Shown piece after piece: positions 45,652 to 54,707 of a stretch of 64,000 nt of DNA. The notes under the pieces are model-generated. The model saw only the letters and a program-made list of their open reading frames with translations, was not told the origin of the DNA and did no database searches. The position numbers were made by a program, and so were the translations under genes. The stretch covers positions 1 through 64,000 of the forward strand of contig CAVCMI010000001.1 in NCBI GenBank assembly GCA_963603365.1. The letters are read 5' to 3'. Positions within the stretch are counted from its first letter, which is position 1; each line of letters begins with the position of its first letter. This DNA is from F23-D06 sp963603365. GTDB taxonomy: Bacteria > Bacteroidota > Bacteroidia > Bacteroidales > WCHB1-69.

Positions 45652-45975
45652 AAAATGAATGAATCTGGGGATTAAAAGACTACACTTTGTGGATGTAGCA
45701 TCTTAACTTCCAGTTAATAAGTTTATTGCATAAAAATAAATAAATGGGAAAAACTATGGTTTTGCTTTGTTCCGGGACGTTTTTCGGCCTTCAGGATTCT
45801 TTATGCGGTTTCGTTCCTGTCATATTCTGATAATTGATGAATGATGCTTTTGTGATAAAGTATAATGTTTTTGCCGCCTTTTTTAGAAACCAACACGTTT
45901 TCCAGACCTAAACAGGCTATGCAGTGACAGACTTAAATTCTACTGCTGCATTCTCCGCCCAAATAGTTGAAGGCA

Positions 45976-46857
45976 TTATTCTGTCATTATTGCGCATGCT
46001 CCGAACAACCCGTAACCGTTTTCGATGTTGCTGTAGAAATGGAGAGGCTCCAACATGAAAAAACTCATCAAGTTGTCATTTTCTATTCTGCTTTTCTCGT
46101 ATTTGTAACAATTAGGGTCAAGGAACACAATGCCGAACTTTTCAGTGTCTATATCCCCGTTGTTGTCATATTCATATTTGTAGTGGCATCTTATGGTTTG
46201 CCCGTCGCGGCCTTCGTCAGAAAAAATGTATGTATATTCTTTGTTGTCTATGAGATAGACAACAATAAGCGAGGACCAAGATGCGGCTTGTCCGGAATCT
46301 GGGGTGCCTGTGATGAACATATAACGGTTTTCTTCGCCAGGATAGTCTTTCCATTGCAATGAATAGTCTATATGGCTAAAATCAAAAATTTCGCCTTGGT
46401 GCGTATCATTGATGGCTGGTGCAGTAACAAGTTGGAGGTCTATATCGCGGATATAAGGAACGGCACATTGCGCCGAGATTTCTTCAAAGTCAGGGTGATA
46501 AGCCCGGATATAGTAGGTGACGCCGCTTTCTATTGGAAATTCGCTTTGCGGGAGCAGATAGCGTTGTTGTCTGTTGTCATAGCGTGCACGTGTCCAGTTC
46601 ACTTTGTCGGAGGATAATTCGACAATAGCCCCGGCTACGGGGTCAGACAGTTCATCGGTATAGGTTCCGAAGAGCATTGTAGTGTGGCTCAGGTACACGC
46701 TGGTGGTATCAACCTGCGGACATAGTCTACAGTACAGCACCAGTTTTTCAGCCTCGTCAAGTTGCTTGTCGATGTCTACATCTGTAATGCAGCTTGTCAG
46801 CAAGATTGTACAGAGACAGAACAACCTGAGGTGTATGAAATCTCTTTTTATGTTCAT
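45976..46857 (-). CDS. DUF4249-like lipoprotein
   Basis: A 293-residue lipoprotein. The signal peptide ends in LLTSC, so Cys23 is lipidated. The mature protein begins with the DUF4249-type region (KLVLYCRLCPQVDTTSVYLSHT, DPVAGAIVELS) and has the later YYIRAYHPDFEEISAQ strand. Members usually sit beside a TonB-dependent receptor and probably face outward from the outer membrane; here no receptor is adjacent. Monocistronic by position. Confidence 0.82.
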   Translation of the reverse strand: MNIKRDFIHLRLFCLCTILLTSCITDVDIDKQLDEAEKLVLYCRLCPQVDTTSVYLSHTTMLFGTYTDELSDPVAGAIVELSSDKVNWTRARYDNRQQRYLLPQSEFPIESGVTYYIRAYHPDFEEISAQCAVPYIRDIDLQLVTAPAINDTHQGEIFDFSHIDYSLQWKDYPGEENRYMFITGTPDSGQAASWSSLIVVYLIDNKEYTYIFSDEGRDGQTIRCHYKYEYDNNGDIDTEKFGIVFLDPNCYKYEKSRIENDNLMSFFMLEPLHFYSNIENGYGLFGACAIMTE

Positions 46858-46944
46858 ATTATAATCTCAGTTTTCAGTGTTTATTCGCGGAAATGGTCAG
46901 CATATTGTTTGATATGGCATAACATTTCCATTGCATTGAGCGTG

Positions 46945-46952
46945 CAAAAGTA
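46945..46952 (-). promoter_or_regulatory. DUF4249 lipoprotein promoter (-7 TACTTTTG)
   Basis: TACTTTTGCA on the minus strand, about 88 bases before the start codon at 46857. Confidence 0.5.
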
Positions 46953-47310
46953 AGCCTTTTTATGGATTATTCAAAAATGAGGAAGAAAGCGAAAATGGCT
47001 GCGCTTTCATTGAAGCCTGACCACAGAGGCGGTTAAAAGAATGTCAATGACAAATATCCATCTCCTGGCACGGAAGAGGCCCTGTCCAAGCATGGTTCAT
47101 TGTCCAGATGTCCTCTTCCGTGGAAATGGTCTTTTGTTTTCCAGATTAGTTTTCATGGGGCTTCCTGTATGCTGCCGGCCTAAAAACCGCCGATGTCTCT
47201 TAATGGAAGCCATACGTCTCTGTCAGCAAACTTGCAGTTGCGTCGATGTCAGTTTTTTATTTGTGTTCTTACGCATCATGGTCTTCTGTGTCGTTGTTTC
47301 AATCGTGCTG
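46953..47310 (-). other. Unassigned transcript region without a convincing gene
   Basis: A strong -7 box at 47311-47318 points leftward into this stretch, but only very short open frames (18 and 37 codons, both minus) are found, and no start or composition convinces me. Inverted 8-mers GGAAGAGG/CCTCTTCC bracket about 48 bases near 47070-47118. It may be a small RNA, a long leader of the DUF4249 gene, or remnant DNA. Confidence 0.3.
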
Positions 47311-47318
47311 CAAAGATA
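47311..47318 (-). promoter_or_regulatory. Orphan promoter (-7 TATCTTTG)
   Basis: TATCTTTGCA on the minus strand, directly after the hairpin at 47319-47355 and not followed by a recognised gene for about 450 bases. Confidence 0.45.
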
Positions 47319-47355
47319 GGGACGCTCACTGCCAAAATGTGGCAGTAAGCGTCCC
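47319..47355 (-). terminator. 16-bp hairpin terminator after the WYL regulator gene
   Basis: GGGACGCT.ACTGCCA pairs with TGGCAGT.AGCGTCCC around a 5-nt loop. The single imperfect position is a G-U wobble on the minus strand but a C-A mismatch on the plus strand, so it favours minus-strand RNA. No long U-run follows. Confidence 0.6.
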
Positions 47356-47402
47356 GTAACAATTATCCGCGCCGGCAAGCCGTTACTATGTGTAAGAAAG
47401 GA

Positions 47403-48326
47403 TTATTTGCCTGTGTTGGAACATGTTCTGCTTTTTCTTTTGTAGACATCATTCATTTTGCTGATAACTCCGGCAATGTGGTCTCGAAACGATTTAGGCT
47501 CTATCACTTCAACATGTCTAAAGCTCAGCAATTCGTTTTCAAAATCCGGAGTGGGAACCATAAAATATGAGAAAAGGGTATATCCGTCACCGAGCGGCTC
47601 TTCTCTTTGGCTATGGTGGAGAGGAAGACTGTGCAGATATTTAGCCCAATATTCCGGAACTTTCAGGCGGATTTCAACGGGCGGTTCCGAGGGGGCAACC
47701 CATATTCCGTAAAAGTTGCCGAAATACGCTTCTGCGTCAAATTCGGCAGGTATGGTATAGTTCTCGTCCAGTTCTTCCATATCATGGAAACGCTCTAACG
47801 CATAGACTTTCAGGCTGTCGTTTTCGGCAAGTCCGAGCAAATACCAGCGTTTCTTGAAATATTTTATGCAATAGGGGCTGACAATACGGCTTGTGGCTTC
47901 AGTTTCGCTAAAAGTCTGATAAACGATGCTTATTTTATGGCAATTGCGGATGGCCGTGAGAATTTCCACAAGGAAAGCGTCGTCAGAATGTGTTTTTTCT
48001 AACAGGATATATTTTTTCATATCCGCATTTTCGCGCAGCACATTGTTCATGCAGAGTGCTTGCAGCATCCATTTGCCAATGGAATCGTCACCAAAGCTAT
48101 TTCTTTCAATATAATAGCCCAGGGTCCGGTCGTTTTTGATGTCAATGCCGAACTCGTCGGCAATGGCGGCTTTGTGGTTGAAAAAGGTACGCTCGTAGAG
48201 CCGTTCCCCGTTCGGGTTGAGTCTGCTGTGCATCCAGGCATTGTTGATTTCATTAAAACTGACATACTTGCGTCTGTAGATGAGTTCTATGAGCCAAATG
48301 TAACGTTGGAAGTAGTTTTTTGACAT
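47403..48326 (-). CDS. WYL-domain transcriptional regulator
   Basis: A 307-residue regulator. The N-terminal ~80 residues form a winged helix-turn-helix region (FNEINNAW, ERTFFNHKAAIADEFGIDI). The WYL domain follows (RIVSPYCIKYFKKRWYLLGL, YALERFHDMEEL), which senses small ligands or nucleic acids in other members. The C-terminal WCX-type extension ends in LSFRHVEVIEPKSF. Such regulators often control defence or DNA-repair genes; no clear target is adjacent, so its regulon is unknown. It may autoregulate. Confidence 0.9.
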   Translation of the reverse strand: MSKNYFQRYIWLIELIYRRKYVSFNEINNAWMHSRLNPNGERLYERTFFNHKAAIADEFGIDIKNDRTLGYYIERNSFGDDSIGKWMLQALCMNNVLRENADMKKYILLEKTHSDDAFLVEILTAIRNCHKISIVYQTFSETEATSRIVSPYCIKYFKKRWYLLGLAENDSLKVYALERFHDMEELDENYTIPAEFDAEAYFGNFYGIWVAPSEPPVEIRLKVPEYWAKYLHSLPLHHSQREEPLGDGYTLFSYFMVPTPDFENELLSFRHVEVIEPKSFRDHIAGVISKMNDVYKRKSRTCSNTGK

Positions 48327-48380
48327 AATGACGATTTTAAAGTTTTTTTTGTTTCGTTTGGTATTTGGAAGATGTACGCC

Positions 48381-48827
48381 CTATTTTTTGCGTTTTGAAC
48401 GGAAATAGTCTTTAAGCAAGGCAGAACACTCTTCTTTCATCACGCCGTCGGAGACATCGATGGTTTTAGGCAATATGGAAGAATTGTAGCGTGTATATCC
48501 CTTTTTTGGGTCCGAAGCGCCATATACGACACGTGACAATTGGCAGTGTGCAATTGCGCCGGCACACATGACGCAAGGCTCCAGAGTTACGTAGAGCGTG
48601 CAGTTTTTGAGGTATTTTGCCCCAATGTAGTTGGTGGCAGACGTGATAGCCATCATCTCGGCATGGGCAGTGGCATCATTCAGTTTTTCAGTGAGGTTGT
48701 GTCCCCGGGCTATAACGGTGTCGTTGAGCACGACCACCGCTCCGACGGGCACTTCGTCATCCTCAAAGGCATCCAAGGCTTCGTCCAGGGCGGTTTTCAT
48801 ATATTGCAGGTCTTTGTCTGTTCGCAT
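48381..48827 (-). CDS. tadA: tRNA-specific adenosine deaminase
   Basis: A 148-residue zinc deaminase that converts A34 to inosine in tRNA-Arg(ACG). The zinc/catalytic motif HAE is at residues 55-57 and PCVMC at 84-88. PVGAVVV and AHAEMMAI are typical of TadA rather than of free-nucleoside deaminases. It lies 7 bases after mutY and is likely co-transcribed with it. Confidence 0.95.
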   Translation of the reverse strand: MRTDKDLQYMKTALDEALDAFEDDEVPVGAVVVLNDTVIARGHNLTEKLNDATAHAEMMAITSATNYIGAKYLKNCTLYVTLEPCVMCAGAIAHCQLSRVVYGASDPKKGYTRYNSSILPKTIDVSDGVMKEECSALLKDYFRSKRKK

Positions 48828-48834
48828 GTTCTGT

Positions 48835-49827
48835 TCAGATTTTGAATTCTTTGATGAAGTTCACGGCATGTACGGGCATAGGATAGTTGTCGATATCCTG
48901 CACAGAAATGATTTGTTGGTTTTTGCCGGGTTGCGGCAGAGTGTCTTGTGGCAGCAGGTAATAGCGGGCATAAATGATTTGGTGTGTCAGTATTTCGCGG
49001 TACATAGCGATGAAGTTATCGCTGTGCAAGGGTTCGTTGTCTGCCGTTTCGATCAGAGGAAACTGGTACATGTTTTGCCAGATGTCGCGTTCAGTCCTTT
49101 TTTCTATTATCGTTTTATCTTGGCACAGGTGCACCAGATAATGGAAATAGCGTTCCTTTCTGACTGTCCTGTTGTTTTTCACGGGCAGCATACCGGTCAT
49201 TTGATGAGCGAGGGCGTAACACTCGGGTGCGAAAGGGCAGTCGCTGCACCGGGGATGTCGTGGGGTGCACCACACGGCGCCGAATTCCATGCAGGCCTGA
49301 TTGAATGTGCCGGCCTGCTGTGGCGGCATCATCCGGGCGCAGATGTCCGTGATTTGTTTCCGGACGTTTGGGCGTGTCACGTCATCGCAGATGCCGAAAA
49401 TTCGGCTGAAGAAGCGGACTACGTTGCCGTCAACGGCAGGGTAGGGCAGTCCGTAGGCTATCGAAGCCACGGCTGCGGCGGTATAGTTGCCTACGCCTTT
49501 GAGTTTCAGGAGGTCATCGTAAGAGTATGGGAAGATGCCGTGGTGTTTTTCCATAATCTGCTTTGCGGCGCAGTGCATGTTCAGGGCGCGGGAATAGTAT
49601 CCCAATCCTTGCCACAGCCGGAGCACCTGCTTTTCCGGGGCGGCGGCAAGTGTCTGCACGTCCGGAAAAGCCTCTATGAAGCGGAGATAATAGTCCCACC
49701 CCTGCTGCACGCGGGTCTGCTGCAGGATGATTTCTGAAACCCAGACCTTATAAGGGTCTGATTCTCCGCGCCAAGGCAGAGAACGCCGGTTCTCTTCATA
49801 CCATGACAACAGGAGGTCGGCAAACAT
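48835..49827 (-). CDS. mutY: A/G-specific adenine glycosylase MutY
   Basis: A 330-residue glycosylase that removes adenine opposite 8-oxoguanine. From the ATG at 49827: catalytic Glu32 in SEIILQQTRV, helix-hairpin-helix LKGVGNYTAAAVASIAYG, catalytic Asp133 in VDGNVVR, and the 4Fe-4S loop Cys187, 194, 197, 203. The C-terminal ~110 residues form the NUDIX-like 8-oxoG recognition domain. The frame extends to 50049 inside the OmpA-like gene but that part is shadow sequence. It starts 8 bases after the OmpA-family gene. Confidence 0.95.
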   Translation of the reverse strand: MFADLLLSWYEENRRSLPWRGESDPYKVWVSEIILQQTRVQQGWDYYLRFIEAFPDVQTLAAAPEKQVLRLWQGLGYYSRALNMHCAAKQIMEKHHGIFPYSYDDLLKLKGVGNYTAAAVASIAYGLPYPAVDGNVVRFFSRIFGICDDVTRPNVRKQITDICARMMPPQQAGTFNQACMEFGAVWCTPRHPRCSDCPFAPECYALAHQMTGMLPVKNNRTVRKERYFHYLVHLCQDKTIIEKRTERDIWQNMYQFPLIETADNEPLHSDNFIAMYREILTHQIIYARYYLLPQDTLPQPGKNQQIISVQDIDNYPMPVHAVNFIKEFKI

Positions 49828-49835
49828 GAAAAGGG

Positions 49836-50819
49836 TCAATTGTTTTGGATAAGCTCGAAAAGCTTGTCCAGATTGGGTGTGAGGATGATTTCCGTCCTGC
49901 GGTTTTTGGCGCGGGCGGCAGGCGTATCTTCGCTGTCGATGGGCAGATACTCGCTGCGGCCGGAAGCCGAGAGCCTGACAGGGTCTATATTGCTGTTTTT
50001 CAGCAGTGCTTTCACTACCGAGGTGGCGCGCATTACGCTGAGATCCCAATTGTCTTTAATCTGTCCGTTTCCGTTGTAGGGAACGTTGTCGGTATGTCCC
50101 TCAATGAGCACGGAGATTTCCGTTTCCGTTTCCAGCACCTGGGAAATCTGCCTGATGGCATTGAGCCCTTTCTCGTTGATGTTCCAGCTGCCGGATGCAA
50201 AGAGCAGTTTGTCTTCCATAGAGACATATACCTTGCCGTTTTTCTCCTGAACCTGCAGACCGCTGCCCTCAAACCCTTTCAGGGCGGCACTGACTTTCGC
50301 TTTCAGCAACTTGACCTCCTCGTCTTTGCGGTTGAGGATGTCTTGCATCTCTGACAGCCGCTGCTCCTTGGCAGTCAAGACAGCCCTTGCTTCCTCCAAA
50401 GAATCCTTTTGGGCATTGAGCAGTGCCTCTTTGGCGGTAAGTTCATCTTTGTATTTGTCGATATTGCCCAGCAGGTCGTTCATCTGGCTCTGGTTGCTGA
50501 CGTTCATGTCTGCGAAGTTCTTGAGCAGGTCGTCGTAATCCTTGGCTGCTTTGGCAAGGTCGCGTTCTGACTGTTTCAGCTTGCGCGACAGCGACAGCGT
50601 GTCCTTCTTCAGCTGTTCAGTCTCTTTGGTGAGTGCGTCCACCCTTGAGGTGAGCTGTTTTTTGGCGCTGGCATAGTCAACGTTTTCAGCGTTTGCAAAG
50701 GTCAGTTCATCCTGACATTTCTTGTACTGGCTTTGCAAATCATTGTATTTCTGTTTGGTCACGCAACCCGAAAAGCCCACAATGGCTGCAAGGCTAATGG
50801 CAAAAAGAGTCTTTTTCAT
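49836..50819 (-). CDS. OmpA-family lipoprotein with coiled coil
   Basis: A 327-residue lipoprotein. The signal peptide MKKTLFAIS...GFSGC gives lipidated Cys19. A long coiled coil follows (about residues 30-185, heptads rich in Leu, Lys, Glu). The C-terminal OmpA/MotB peptidoglycan-binding domain has EISVLIEGHTDN, ALLKNSNIDPVRLSASGRSEY and AKNRRTEI, where the Arg binds diaminopimelate. It probably ties outer membrane to wall. The start at 50819 is fixed by the signal peptide and by the -7 box upstream; the open frame runs further to 50969. Confidence 0.92.
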   Translation of the reverse strand: MKKTLFAISLAAIVGFSGCVTKQKYNDLQSQYKKCQDELTFANAENVDYASAKKQLTSRVDALTKETEQLKKDTLSLSRKLKQSERDLAKAAKDYDDLLKNFADMNVSNQSQMNDLLGNIDKYKDELTAKEALLNAQKDSLEEARAVLTAKEQRLSEMQDILNRKDEEVKLLKAKVSAALKGFEGSGLQVQEKNGKVYVSMEDKLLFASGSWNINEKGLNAIRQISQVLETETEISVLIEGHTDNVPYNGNGQIKDNWDLSVMRATSVVKALLKNSNIDPVRLSASGRSEYLPIDSEDTPAARAKNRRTEIILTPNLDKLFELIQNN

Positions 50820-50842
50820 TACAAAAAACAATTCAAATTTTG

Positions 50843-50850
50843 CAAAGGTA
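50843..50850 (-). promoter_or_regulatory. OmpA-family/mutY/tadA promoter (-7 TACCTTTG)
   Basis: TACCTTTGCA on the minus strand, 24 bases before the start codon; it may serve the three-gene run down to tadA. Confidence 0.55.
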
Positions 50851-50889
50851 ATAATTGAGACGGATGCAGACTCCCGTTTTTCAGGTTTT

Positions 50890-51450
50890 TTATGAACAGG
50901 ACAATTTGAATAAAACCGGATCCAATTGAGAGTACAAGTCGTTGAAATCCCCATTGTTGTGGAAGACAAAGTCTGCCATTTCCATGCATTTTCCTATGTT
51001 TTGGTGGTTCGGGTCCGAGGAGGACATTTCGCGCCGCTCGTCTTCGAGGAATGTCTCGTAGGAGATGTGGTCGGTTTCGGAGTTGCGGCCTACAATTCTT
51101 TGGTAGCGAATTATAGGGTCTGCATCGATAGCGAAGAGGGTGAAATGCCCGTTTTTTTTGAGCGACAGCACTTCTCCGGGGGTGCGGATGCTCTCGATGA
51201 TGGCGTTCTTGCCTGCCTGTTCAGCCTGCCGGTACAATTCATCGATAATGAATGAGGGGGAATGCGCATTGCGCAGGTCGTTGGCCACTGTCACGAATGT
51301 GCCGCGGTTTATCGCCATATTGCGCCGCTTCGCCTCGTCTATGAGATACTTGCGTACCGAATAGTGCCTGTAGCCGTATTGCTCTACCAGATAATCAACG
51401 ATGGTGCCTTTCCCGGCGCCTAATGTGCCCGTGATGCCGATAATGTTCAT
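50890..51450 (-). CDS. P-loop nucleotide-kinase-like AAA protein
   Basis: A 186-residue P-loop ATPase/kinase. Walker A is GTLGAGKGT close to the N-terminus. HYSVRKYLIDEAKRR and IIESIRTPGEVLSL recall the dNMP/dephospho-CoA kinase fold, and DERREMSSSDPNHQNIGKCMEMADFVFHNNGD is like the closing part of the archaeal/bacterial AAA_18-type kinases. Substrate is unknown. The open frame begins at 51516; MNIIGITG at 51450 is the fitting start. A second coaE-like kinase in the window (coaE at 18.8 kb) is the true dephospho-CoA kinase. Confidence 0.8.
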   Translation of the reverse strand: MNIIGITGTLGAGKGTIVDYLVEQYGYRHYSVRKYLIDEAKRRNMAINRGTFVTVANDLRNAHSPSFIIDELYRQAEQAGKNAIIESIRTPGEVLSLKKNGHFTLFAIDADPIIRYQRIVGRNSETDHISYETFLEDERREMSSSDPNHQNIGKCMEMADFVFHNNGDFNDLYSQLDPVLFKLSCS

Positions 51451-51572
51451 GTCCCGTAGTTTTTCAGTTCGCAAAAATAACATAAAACAGCCAGTCTTTT
51501 TGCTTGCAATTATCAAAAAAGACTTGTTTACATTTCTGTTTTTTCACAAGAAAAAGCTGATATACTTTTTTT

Positions 51573-51580
51573 TACCTTTG
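51573..51580 (+). promoter_or_regulatory. TPR operon promoter (-7 TACCTTTG)
   Basis: TACCTTTGCT on the plus strand, 38 bases before the chosen ATG at 51619; it rules out the ATG at 51586 as a long-leader start. Confidence 0.5.
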
Positions 51581-51618
51581 CTCGTTTGTTGTATATCATT
51601 GAAATAATTAGCATTTGT

Positions 51619-54600
51619 ATGAAAACATTGAAAAAAAGTCTGTTGGCAACACTTCTCTTGTACTGCGGACTGTTGTCTGCCATAGCGCAGCGAACGGCCA
51701 ACTTTGAGTCGCCACGCTATGAGTTCAAGACAGCCATGGACTTGTTTAACAAGGAGAAATACGGATCTGCCCAGCAATATTTCAAATATGTCTATGACAA
51801 TACCGAAGACATCCAGCAGGATTTGAAGACGAACTCTTTTTTCTATATGGGGGTTTGTGCCGCCAAACTGGACAACCAGGACGCAGCCTTTCTCCTGCAC
51901 GCTTTCATTGACCGCTATCCGGTACACACTTTTGTGAATGAGGCCCGTTTTTACCTCGGCCGTTACTATTTCAGCCGAAAGCAATGGAAAAAGGCCATTC
52001 TTCAATTTGATGAATTGTTAGTGAATGAAATACAGCCTGAAAACATTGCTGAATACCGCTTCAAGAAAGGCTATGCCTGTTTTATGACGGGCGACTATGA
52101 TCAGGCAAAGTCTCTTTTTGTGAAAGCCCGCGAAGACCAAGGCCCCTACCGGTTGCGCTCCATCTATTACCTTGCCTATATGGCCTATATGGACGGGCAG
52201 TACGAGTCGGCGCTGGAAGATTTTCTGCTTTTGAAGGATGAGCCGGAATTCAAGTCTGAGGTGCGCAATTTCTTGGTGCAGATTTATTTCAAGCAAGGGC
52301 GCTATGAGGAGGTTCTCGCCACCGCCCCCGCAATGACGAATGCCCATGACGTGGGGCAGCTCCAGATCCTGCGCTGTGTGGCGCTCTCCCAATACAACCT
52401 GAACGATTATGAACCGGCAGCCAACAACTTTGACAAACTTCTGGCTTCCGACAAGGTGGAGATGGGCAGAAATGATTTCTTTGCAGCAGGTTTCACCTAT
52501 TACCGCGAACAGAATTATACCAAAGCAATAGAATTGTTTTCAAAATCGACTGACGACAAACAGCCCGACCTGATGACGCAAAACAGCTATTATCTCCTCG
52601 CAGACTGCTATCTGAAGACAAACCAGTCGGTTTTGGCCTCGCAGAGTTTCAGACAAGCGGCAAAATATGATTTTGACAAAGAGGTGAAAGAGGATGCGTT
52701 GTACAATTATGCCAAGTTGCAGTACGAGATTTCAAAGAGTCCTTTCAACAACGCTATTCAGGCATTAGAAGACTATATCAACACCTATCCGAACTCTGCC
52801 CGCAGCAACGAGGCTTCCTCGTACCTGTCGCAAATATACCTTTCAACCCAGAACTACCAGGCCGCCATTGCTTCAATAGAGCAGTTGAGCACCAAAAGCC
52901 CGGACATCCTGAAAGCATACCAGCGCTGCACCTACTTCCGTTCGCTGGAACTGATCAACAACCGCAAGTACAAAGAGGCACTGCAGATGCTTTCCAAGAC
53001 GCTTTCCTCGCCGGCAGACAAGGACATCAACCTTAACGCGCTCTACTGGAAAGGCGAAACCCAATACCGCAACGAGCAGTACCGCGATGCTTACTACTCG
53101 CTGCAGACCTACCAGCGTGCAGCCAATGCCGAAAAAAACGAGTTTTACGTAGAATCCAACTACTCGCTCGGCTATGCCGCCCTCAAAATCAAACGTTACC
53201 GCGATGCAGCCGACTATTTCAAAAAATACCTGAACGCCGCCCAAGCCAAAGAACCCGAAATGCGCGCCGACGCAACGGCACGTCTCGCCGATTGCTACTT
53301 TATGCAACAAGACCTCCGTTCTGCAATAAAATACTACGAACAGTGCGAACAGATGCGCGAGGGAAACGCCGACTATGCCCTGTACCAACTTTCCAAATGC
53401 TATGGTTACCAAAAGAACAACACGAAGAAAATCCAAGCACTGGAGAAATTTGTCAGCAGTTGCCCAAAGTCTGCTTATATCGACGATGTGGAATATGACT
53501 TGGCCGTCACCTACCACACTCAGAACGACTATGCCCATGCCATCTCAGCCTACAAAGACTTTATCCGCAAATATCCTAAAAGTCAGTATATCCGTCAGGT
53601 GCATACACGTTTGGCCCAGGCTTACCTGAACAGTGACAACACCCAACTGGCCATCTCCACATACAAATACGTGGTTGAAACCTATCCCGGATCGCAAGAG
53701 GCGAAAGACGCTCTGGCAAACCTCGAGAACATATATACCGAAGAGGGCTCTACAGGAGAGTTCTTCGACTATGTTAGAAACAAGAACATGAACATCTCCG
53801 CCGACAGACAAGACTCGATTGCTTTCAAGTCGGCCGAAACAAAGTACAACCGGGGGGATTGCCAGGCCTCCATCAAGGCTTGCAACGACTATCTTCGCCA
53901 GTTCCCCAACGGATCTTTCGCCGCCAAGGCCCTTTTCTACAAAGCTGAGTGCGAATATGGGCAGAAAAATTATCAGGAAGCCCTTGCCGACTACGAAGCC
54001 ATCATCAAAAACTACCGTACCGAATACAATGTGACAGCCCTTCATAAGGCCGCCTCCATCCTATACAACGACAAAGAATACGAAAAAGCGTTGGCTTATT
54101 TCAGCAAACTGCTTGAAAACACCACCGAGGAGGACGAAGTGCTGTTTGCCAACAACGGGGCTATGCGTTGCGCCTATTTTCTGAAAAGATACCGCCAGTC
54201 GCTCAACAGCGCCATGAGCATCGTAAACAGCATGCATGCAGATGCAGACCTTATGCAAGAGGCACTGCTGATTGCGGGAAATTCTGCAAAGGAGACAGGC
54301 GAGCATGCCACCGCAAAAAGCTGCTATGAAAAGCTTGCCAAAACCGGCACCAACGACCTTTGCGCCGAGGCTGCTTTCCACCTTGCCGATATGGCACTGA
54401 ATGTTGACCGGAACCAGAATGACTGCGAGATGAAGATACAGGCCATTTTGGGCAGCAACTACTCTTCAGAGTACTGGTATGCAAAGACCTTCATTCTTTA
54501 TGGAGACCTCTACAAGGAACGCGGAAACTATTTTCAGGCAAGACATACCTACCAAAGCATCGTAGACAACTATAAAGGCGATGACCTTGTAAGGGAGGCA

Positions 54601-54654
54601 CAGGAAAAGATTGAAGCGATAGACGCTTTGGACAATAACTCATCTTCAAACTGA
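51619..54654 (+). CDS. Large exported TPR-repeat protein
   Basis: A 1011-residue protein with a signal peptide (MKTLKKSLLA...LLSAIAQ). The mature protein is a long array of tetratricopeptide-type helix pairs, with recurring Y..A...F/Y patterns such as YDQAKSLFVKAREDQG, YAHAISAYKDFIRKYPKSQYI and YQEALADYEAIIKNY. It would form a periplasmic solenoid scaffold. It is followed by an outer-membrane barrel gene 53 bases on, suggesting the pair acts at the outer membrane; some Bacteroidetes TPR proteins serve envelope assembly. No enzymatic motif is seen. Confidence 0.9.
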   Translation: MKTLKKSLLATLLLYCGLLSAIAQRTANFESPRYEFKTAMDLFNKEKYGSAQQYFKYVYDNTEDIQQDLKTNSFFYMGVCAAKLDNQDAAFLLHAFIDRYPVHTFVNEARFYLGRYYFSRKQWKKAILQFDELLVNEIQPENIAEYRFKKGYACFMTGDYDQAKSLFVKAREDQGPYRLRSIYYLAYMAYMDGQYESALEDFLLLKDEPEFKSEVRNFLVQIYFKQGRYEEVLATAPAMTNAHDVGQLQILRCVALSQYNLNDYEPAANNFDKLLASDKVEMGRNDFFAAGFTYYREQNYTKAIELFSKSTDDKQPDLMTQNSYYLLADCYLKTNQSVLASQSFRQAAKYDFDKEVKEDALYNYAKLQYEISKSPFNNAIQALEDYINTYPNSARSNEASSYLSQIYLSTQNYQAAIASIEQLSTKSPDILKAYQRCTYFRSLELINNRKYKEALQMLSKTLSSPADKDINLNALYWKGETQYRNEQYRDAYYSLQTYQRAANAEKNEFYVESNYSLGYAALKIKRYRDAADYFKKYLNAAQAKEPEMRADATARLADCYFMQQDLRSAIKYYEQCEQMREGNADYALYQLSKCYGYQKNNTKKIQALEKFVSSCPKSAYIDDVEYDLAVTYHTQNDYAHAISAYKDFIRKYPKSQYIRQVHTRLAQAYLNSDNTQLAISTYKYVVETYPGSQEAKDALANLENIYTEEGSTGEFFDYVRNKNMNISADRQDSIAFKSAETKYNRGDCQASIKACNDYLRQFPNGSFAAKALFYKAECEYGQKNYQEALADYEAIIKNYRTEYNVTALHKAASILYNDKEYEKALAYFSKLLENTTEEDEVLFANNGAMRCAYFLKRYRQSLNSAMSIVNSMHADADLMQEALLIAGNSAKETGEHATAKSCYEKLAKTGTNDLCAEAAFHLADMALNVDRNQNDCEMKIQAILGSNYSSEYWYAKTFILYGDLYKERGNYFQARHTYQSIVDNYKGDDLVREAQEKIEAIDALDNNSSSN

Positions 54655-54707
54655 CATTCAAGACCGGAACAATGAACAATAACGCCAAGATATTTTATGC
54701 CCGAAAT

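Noticed and set aside
47041..47319. 92-codon plus-strand frame rich in Cys
   Set aside because: No promoter on that strand, odd composition, and it runs into the minus-strand terminator hairpin.
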